From: CAZTJA01 sp964613745
GTDB taxonomy: Bacteria; Desulfobacterota; Desulfomonilia; Desulfomonilales; Desulfomonilaceae
Assembly (NCBI GenBank): GCA_964613745.1
Contig: CAZTJA010000122.1
Span: 1 to 8,574, forward strand
Direction: 5' to 3'
DNA length: 8,574 bases
Positions 5,667 through 8,574 of this stretch are shown here, one piece after another (position 1 is the stretch's first letter; every line of letters begins with the position of its first letter). Both the position numbers and the translations under genes were made by a program. The notes beneath the pieces were generated by a model. The model did not search any database. It was not told the origin of the DNA and saw only the letters and a list, made by a program, of their open reading frames with translations.

Positions 5667-5735
5667 GGAGCATTCAGGGGGAATTGTTTATTCCATTCAT
5701 TTCTATTCAAGTTTTTTCAGGAGACCAATTACATA

Positions 5736-6113
5736 ATGGAGACTTTTTACGAGCGTATAGAGGAATTTAATAAGGACATGCTTAATTATTGGCGCACTAT
5801 GATGACAAATCAGACCCCCTGGATAAACGGACAGGGCCAAATACTGAGCAACTGGTTGACTGATTTGATGAAGACGGGTTACGAAATGAACGTGTCAAAT
5901 TGGAACCATTTTTTTGATCAGTATTTGGCATTCTTATCGACCACGTACGAGGGGACCCAGGCCCAAAGAGACCAATTTGAGAAGGAACTTAGGCGGGTTT
6001 GGGATGAATTTAACCAAAATCAAAGATTACAAGGTGATCAATTTAAGGAATTTCTCGCAGGCATGTCCGATCAACTCGCTCGAAAAAACAAAGAGGAAGG
6101 TTTGGAATCTTGA
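5736..6113 (+). CDS. Small all-helical protein, possibly phasin-like
   Basis: A 125-residue soluble protein, strongly helical and rich in aromatic residues (many Trp, Phe and Tyr), Gln, Asn and charged residues. It has amphipathic stretches such as FEKELRRVWDEFNQNQ (81-96) and no membrane helix or signal peptide. Phasins and PHA synthase accessory subunits have this size and look, but no diagnostic motif is visible, so this is only a suggestion. AGGAG at 5719-5723 is twelve bases before the ATG, a long spacer that may mean weak translation. Its TGA overlaps the TTG start of the ankyrin gene (TTGA, 6110-6113), so the two are probably coupled and their products may act together. The sigma-54 site at 5498 is the likely promoter. 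Confidence 0.75.
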   Translation: METFYERIEEFNKDMLNYWRTMMTNQTPWINGQGQILSNWLTDLMKTGYEMNVSNWNHFFDQYLAFLSTTYEGTQAQRDQFEKELRRVWDEFNQNQRLQGDQFKEFLAGMSDQLARKNKEEGLES

Positions 6114-6655
6114 ATTGGAAAACGGAACATAAACAGGTTGATCCCATTGTGGCAAGCCGATTGGGATTGGAATTGGATTTGGCCGCAAAAAAGGGAGATC
6201 TAGAATCCGTTACGAATCTCTTGAATGAAGGAGCGGATATTAACCACAGGAATTATAGTGGATCAACTCCTTTAATCGAAGCTTCAGTTCGAGGTTTCAG
6301 TGTGATTGTCGAAACACTTCTTAAGAGAGGCGCAGATTTACGATTGCGAGAGAATGTTTTCGGAGCAACGGCTCTGGGTTTAGCGTCTCTGACCGGGCGA
6401 ATTGATGTGGTGGCGTTGCTCTTGGATTGGGGAGCCGACATAAATGCACGAGACGGGGAAGGCAGAACACCCTTGATGGAAGCTGCCTTGGGCGGACATA
6501 GAGATTTGGTTGCTTATTTGCTGGAACGAGGTGCCGATGTACATGCGAAAGACTGTGTCGGTAGAACCCCATTTAGTGAGGCAAATTTTTGGAATGAATT
6601 GGAAATTCTAGAATTACTGACCGTTAAGGGCGCTGATGCAAACGTAGCTGCGTGA
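6110..6655 (+). CDS. Ankyrin-repeat protein
   Basis: A 181-residue protein built of about five ankyrin repeats at roughly residues 19-47, 51-83, 84-116, 117-149 and 151-181. They show the repeat signature: T-P-L-I-E-A (53-58), L-L-K-R-G-A-D, then G-R-T-P-L-M-E-A-A-L-G-G-H with L-L-E-R-G-A-D-V-H-A-K-D, and a final K-G-A-D-A-N. The domain covers nearly the whole protein, so it serves as a protein-binding scaffold with no attached catalytic part. No signal peptide is seen, so it is probably cytoplasmic. The start is taken as TTG at 6110 because it overlaps the preceding stop codon and an A/G-rich ribosome binding region (AGAGGAAGG) lies about ten bases upstream. There is no early in-frame ATG, so the exact start remains open. 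The helical protein before it is the natural candidate partner. Confidence 0.88.
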   Translation: MNWKTEHKQVDPIVASRLGLELDLAAKKGDLESVTNLLNEGADINHRNYSGSTPLIEASVRGFSVIVETLLKRGADLRLRENVFGATALGLASLTGRIDVVALLLDWGADINARDGEGRTPLMEAALGGHRDLVAYLLERGADVHAKDCVGRTPFSEANFWNELEILELLTVKGADANVAA

Positions 6656-6738
6656 ACAATTGAGGCGGAGATTGAAATTGCTTATGTGACAGTAACGCAG
6701 GAATTGATAATTATGGCGTCCGGACCAAAAAGCCATGC

Positions 6739-6767
6739 AAAAAGGTGATTTAATCACCTTTTTTTTT
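6739..6767 (+). terminator. Strong intrinsic terminator after the ankyrin gene
   Basis: AAAAAGGTGAT (6739-6749) pairs with ATCACCTTTTT (6753-6763) around a three-base loop, and nine Ts follow the GC part of the stem (6759-6767). The A-run on the left arm means it could also act in the opposite direction. It cleanly separates the ankyrin unit from the Fe-S protein gene. Confidence 0.9.
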
Positions 6768-6848
6768 GCCCATTGAAGACCAACACTAAAATGGACTAAT
6801 TGAGAGTCCTGCTTTATTATGTCTCCAAATATATTGTGGAGATTGCGT

Positions 6849-7922
6849 ATGGAAGAAGTCTATACACGTCTTGCGAAGAGGCTTGATTCACTGCCTAACG
6901 GTTATCCTCAAACCGACTCCGGAGTCGAACTCCGCATATTGAAAAAGATATTTTCAACCGATGAAGCGGAAATGGCCCTGAAGCTTAGCCCTATTCCGGA
7001 AACCGCGGAGGCGATAGCGGATCGGATTGGGATGGCTCTTACGGAGCTGGAACCCGTATTAGACAATATGGTTCGCAAAGGACAGATTTTGTCGTCCAAG
7101 ATGTATGGTCATCAGATCTACATGCTCGTACCATTCATTGTAGGCATCTGGGAATTCCAGCTCAACAGGATGGACAAGGAACTTTCCGATTTGATCGAAG
7201 AGTATGCGCCTCAATTGATGCCGGCTCTGGGTGGATATGCCCCTGCGATCACACGTGTAATCCCCATCAACACGCAAGTGGAAGGAAAACACGAAGTCTT
7301 TCGGTATGAAGACATAAAGCAGACCCTCAACAAAGCTAAAGCTTTTCAGGTCATGGAATGCATTTGCAGTAAGGAGCGGGCTCTCCAGGGACATACGTGT
7401 AAACATGAAACCGAAAGATGTCTGGCGTTCTCGATTCATGAAGGTGCATTCGACAAATACGGTACCGGCAGGAAAATTACGAAAGAAGAAGCACTCGATA
7501 TTGTTGCAAGGGCTGAAAAGGATGGTCTCGTACACACGAGTTTTAACGTGCAGGCGGGTCAGGTTTATTTGTGCAATTGTTGCTCATGCTGCTGCGGAAT
7601 CCTCATCGGAATGAAGCGTTTTAATGCTCCATATTTGCTCGCCAAGAGCAACTTCATAGCACAAATCGACATCGAAACATGTGCAGTCTGCGGCGTCTGT
7701 GCAGACGAGAGATGTCCTATGCAAGCAATCGTTGCACAAGAAGATAATTATGTTGTTCTCCCTGATCGCTGTATTGGATGCGGCGTATGCACCAACACTT
7801 GCCCGGTTAATGCCATCACTCTCGTGAGAAAGCCCGACGATCAACGAGATGAGCCGCCACAGAACATGCTGGAGTGGTATTCCGATAGAGCAGCTTCCAG
7901 AGGCATAAAAATAACGGTTTAG
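6849..7922 (+). CDS. Cys-rich 4Fe-4S dicluster protein with N-terminal helical domain
   Basis: A 357-residue cytoplasmic iron-sulfur protein. The first ~160 residues are helical and include a winged-helix-like stretch (about 45-75, IPETAEAIADRIGMALTELEPVLDNMVRKGQI). Then comes a Cys set C171, C173, C184, C191 and an unusually dense cluster C242-N-C-C-S-C-C-C249. Two ferredoxin motifs end the protein: C278xxCxxC284xxxxC289P, with one extra residue before the last Cys, and C308xxCxxC314xxxC318P. The latter pair would bind two [4Fe-4S] clusters for electron transfer; the central cysteines could bind a further cluster or metal. I prefer ATG 6849, which has GGAG at 6838-6841, over the upstream ATG 6819, which has no close ribosome binding site. 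Proteins of this layout occur in anaerobic Desulfobacterota, but the partner is unknown. The MEMO-family gene follows by 45 bases. Confidence 0.85.
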   Translation: MEEVYTRLAKRLDSLPNGYPQTDSGVELRILKKIFSTDEAEMALKLSPIPETAEAIADRIGMALTELEPVLDNMVRKGQILSSKMYGHQIYMLVPFIVGIWEFQLNRMDKELSDLIEEYAPQLMPALGGYAPAITRVIPINTQVEGKHEVFRYEDIKQTLNKAKAFQVMECICSKERALQGHTCKHETERCLAFSIHEGAFDKYGTGRKITKEEALDIVARAEKDGLVHTSFNVQAGQVYLCNCCSCCCGILIGMKRFNAPYLLAKSNFIAQIDIETCAVCGVCADERCPMQAIVAQEDNYVVLPDRCIGCGVCTNTCPVNAITLVRKPDDQRDEPPQNMLEWYSDRAASRGIKITV

Positions 7923-7967
7923 ATAGAAACGTGCCCAAAATGATGTCCGATGCCAAGGGGGAAAAAC

Positions 7968-8574
7968 ATGACGATGCGAAAACGTGCATTGCCCATTGGA
8001 TGGTATCCCAACTCGGCGAAAGAATGTGACAAGGAGATTGAAGGTTTTCTGGATGGCTTTGACTTTATCACCGGAGAGTTTCGCGGTGGGATAGTTCCCC
8101 ATGCCGGCTGGTTTTTTTCGGGAAGGGCTGCAGCCCGCGTCATTGCGAACATGGCCAGAGGCACGAAATCTGATTTGGTGGTTCTTTATGGAGGACATCT
8201 AAGGGCAAGCAGCACTCCGATCGTCTATACGGAATCGGAATGGGAGACTCCGTATGGGTTTTTAGCTTTGTATAAAAGCGCAGCACAAAGGCTGATTTCC
8301 CGGAGGAATGCAGTTGCGGCAAATGCTGGATTTAACGACAATACCGTTGAAATACAACTTCCATTCATTAAGAAATTCTTTCCCAATTCACAGGTGTTAG
8401 CTGTTCATGCCCCCGCTTCCGCTGAAGCGGCGAAATTATCATCTGCCATTCACGATATTGTTCAAGACGAGAATATTTCAGTAGTTTACATAGGTTCTGC
8501 GGATCTGACACATTATGGCCCCAATTACGGGTTTTTTCCGAAAGGTACAGGGCCGGAATCCGTGCGGTGGGTAA
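7968..8574 (+). CDS. MEMO-family protein (AmmeMemoRadiSam system protein B), truncated by window end
   Basis: The first 202 codons of a gene that runs off the right edge; the full family length is about 260-290 residues. MEMO proteins share the LigB dioxygenase-like fold and use His residues (and in human MEMO1 a Cys) to bind a metal. Here the conserved places are H45 in IVPHAGWFFSG, H77 in YGGH, the VEIQLPF strand (127-133) and H182 in SADLTHYG. In bacteria the family often accompanies an AMMECR1-domain protein and a radical SAM enzyme, which would be expected to the right of the window. The ATG at 7968 has AGGGGGA at 7956-7962 in front. It is 45 bases behind the Fe-S protein gene with no terminator between them, so an operon is likely. 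The exact reaction of the family is not established. Confidence 0.93.
   Translation, partial: MTMRKRALPIGWYPNSAKECDKEIEGFLDGFDFITGEFRGGIVPHAGWFFSGRAAARVIANMARGTKSDLVVLYGGHLRASSTPIVYTESEWETPYGFLALYKSAAQRLISRRNAVAANAGFNDNTVEIQLPFIKKFFPNSQVLAVHAPASAEAAKLSSAIHDIVQDENISVVYIGSADLTHYGPNYGFFPKGTGPESVRWV

Larger units (their letters stand above)
5320..5735. other. 416-base gene-free stretch with regulatory signals
   Basis: This is the only long non-coding stretch in the window. It holds a weak GC-rich hairpin (5407-5425), a pair of 8-base inverted arms AAAATAGG (5402-5409) and CCTATTTT (5446-5453), a pyrimidine-rich tract at 5427-5443, a sigma-54 promoter candidate (5498-5513) and a 22-codon ORF with a good ribosome binding site (5598-5666). 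No tRNA or recognised RNA family is seen. Confidence 0.7.

Noticed and set aside
6819..7922. ATG 6819 as start of the Fe-S protein
   Set aside because: The nearest purine-rich sequence is too far upstream, while ATG 6849 has GGAG at proper spacing. The first ten codons add nothing recognisable.
7584..8322. Minus-strand frames of 60-204 codons opposite the Fe-S and MEMO genes
   Set aside because: They run antisense to genes with clear motifs, have unlikely compositions and show no ribosome binding site.

Overview
The window reads as a chromosomal segment of an anaerobic member of the Desulfobacterota (the former Deltaproteobacteria, in the direction of Syntrophobacterales/Desulfomonile-like lineages). 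This is an inference. It rests on a Cys-rich [4Fe-4S] protein beside a MEMO-family gene, a cobamide salvage/remodelling pair, a TauE/SafE-type exporter module, a probable sigma-54 promoter and a probable selenocysteine codon. No mobile element, CRISPR array, rRNA or tRNA was found. The sequence is a draft scaffold: 100 Ns at 2809-2908 interrupt cobS.

Layout. (1) Positions 2-1183, plus strand: the C-terminal end of a TauE/SafE permease, a three-helix membrane protein and a two-CBS-domain protein, closely spaced and probably one operon, ending at a modest hairpin (1199-1225). (2) 1321-1983, plus: a TetR-family regulator with a 16-bp palindrome in front of it. It converges with (3) the minus-strand operon at 3797-1985: a 59-residue unknown protein, cobS and a TIM-barrel protein best explained as the cobamide-remodelling hydrolase CbiR. 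cobS and cbiR overlap by ATGA. (4) 3936-4508, plus: a thioredoxin-fold protein whose first active-site Cys codon is TGA (Sec33-Ile-Gly-Cys36), followed by a hairpin with SECIS-like geometry, so it is probably a selenoprotein. (5) 4648-5319: a two-helix membrane protein with a long extracytoplasmic helical segment. (6) 5320-5735: a gene-free stretch with a good sigma-54 -24/-12 match and a possible 22-codon leader ORF, leading into a small helical (phasin-like?) protein and a five-repeat ankyrin protein that overlap by TTGA. A strong intrinsic terminator (6739-6767) closes this unit. (7) 6849-8574: a Cys-rich double [4Fe-4S] protein followed by a MEMO-family (AmmeMemoRadiSam system protein B) gene that runs off the window.

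How the genes work together. CbiR would strip the nucleotide loop from unsuitable cobamides, and CobS would attach the preferred lower ligand, giving corrinoid suited to the cell's own enzymes. The thioredoxin-like selenoprotein, the Fe-S protein and MEMO point to redox chemistry in an anaerobe. The TauE/CBS group looks like an anion exporter with a nucleotide-sensing accessory.

The two observations of most consequence are the recoded TGA, which makes automatic gene callers start the protein at 4050 and lose its active site, and the scaffold gap. The gap is flanked by identical 28-base ends; collapsing them restores a complete 242-residue CobS in frame.
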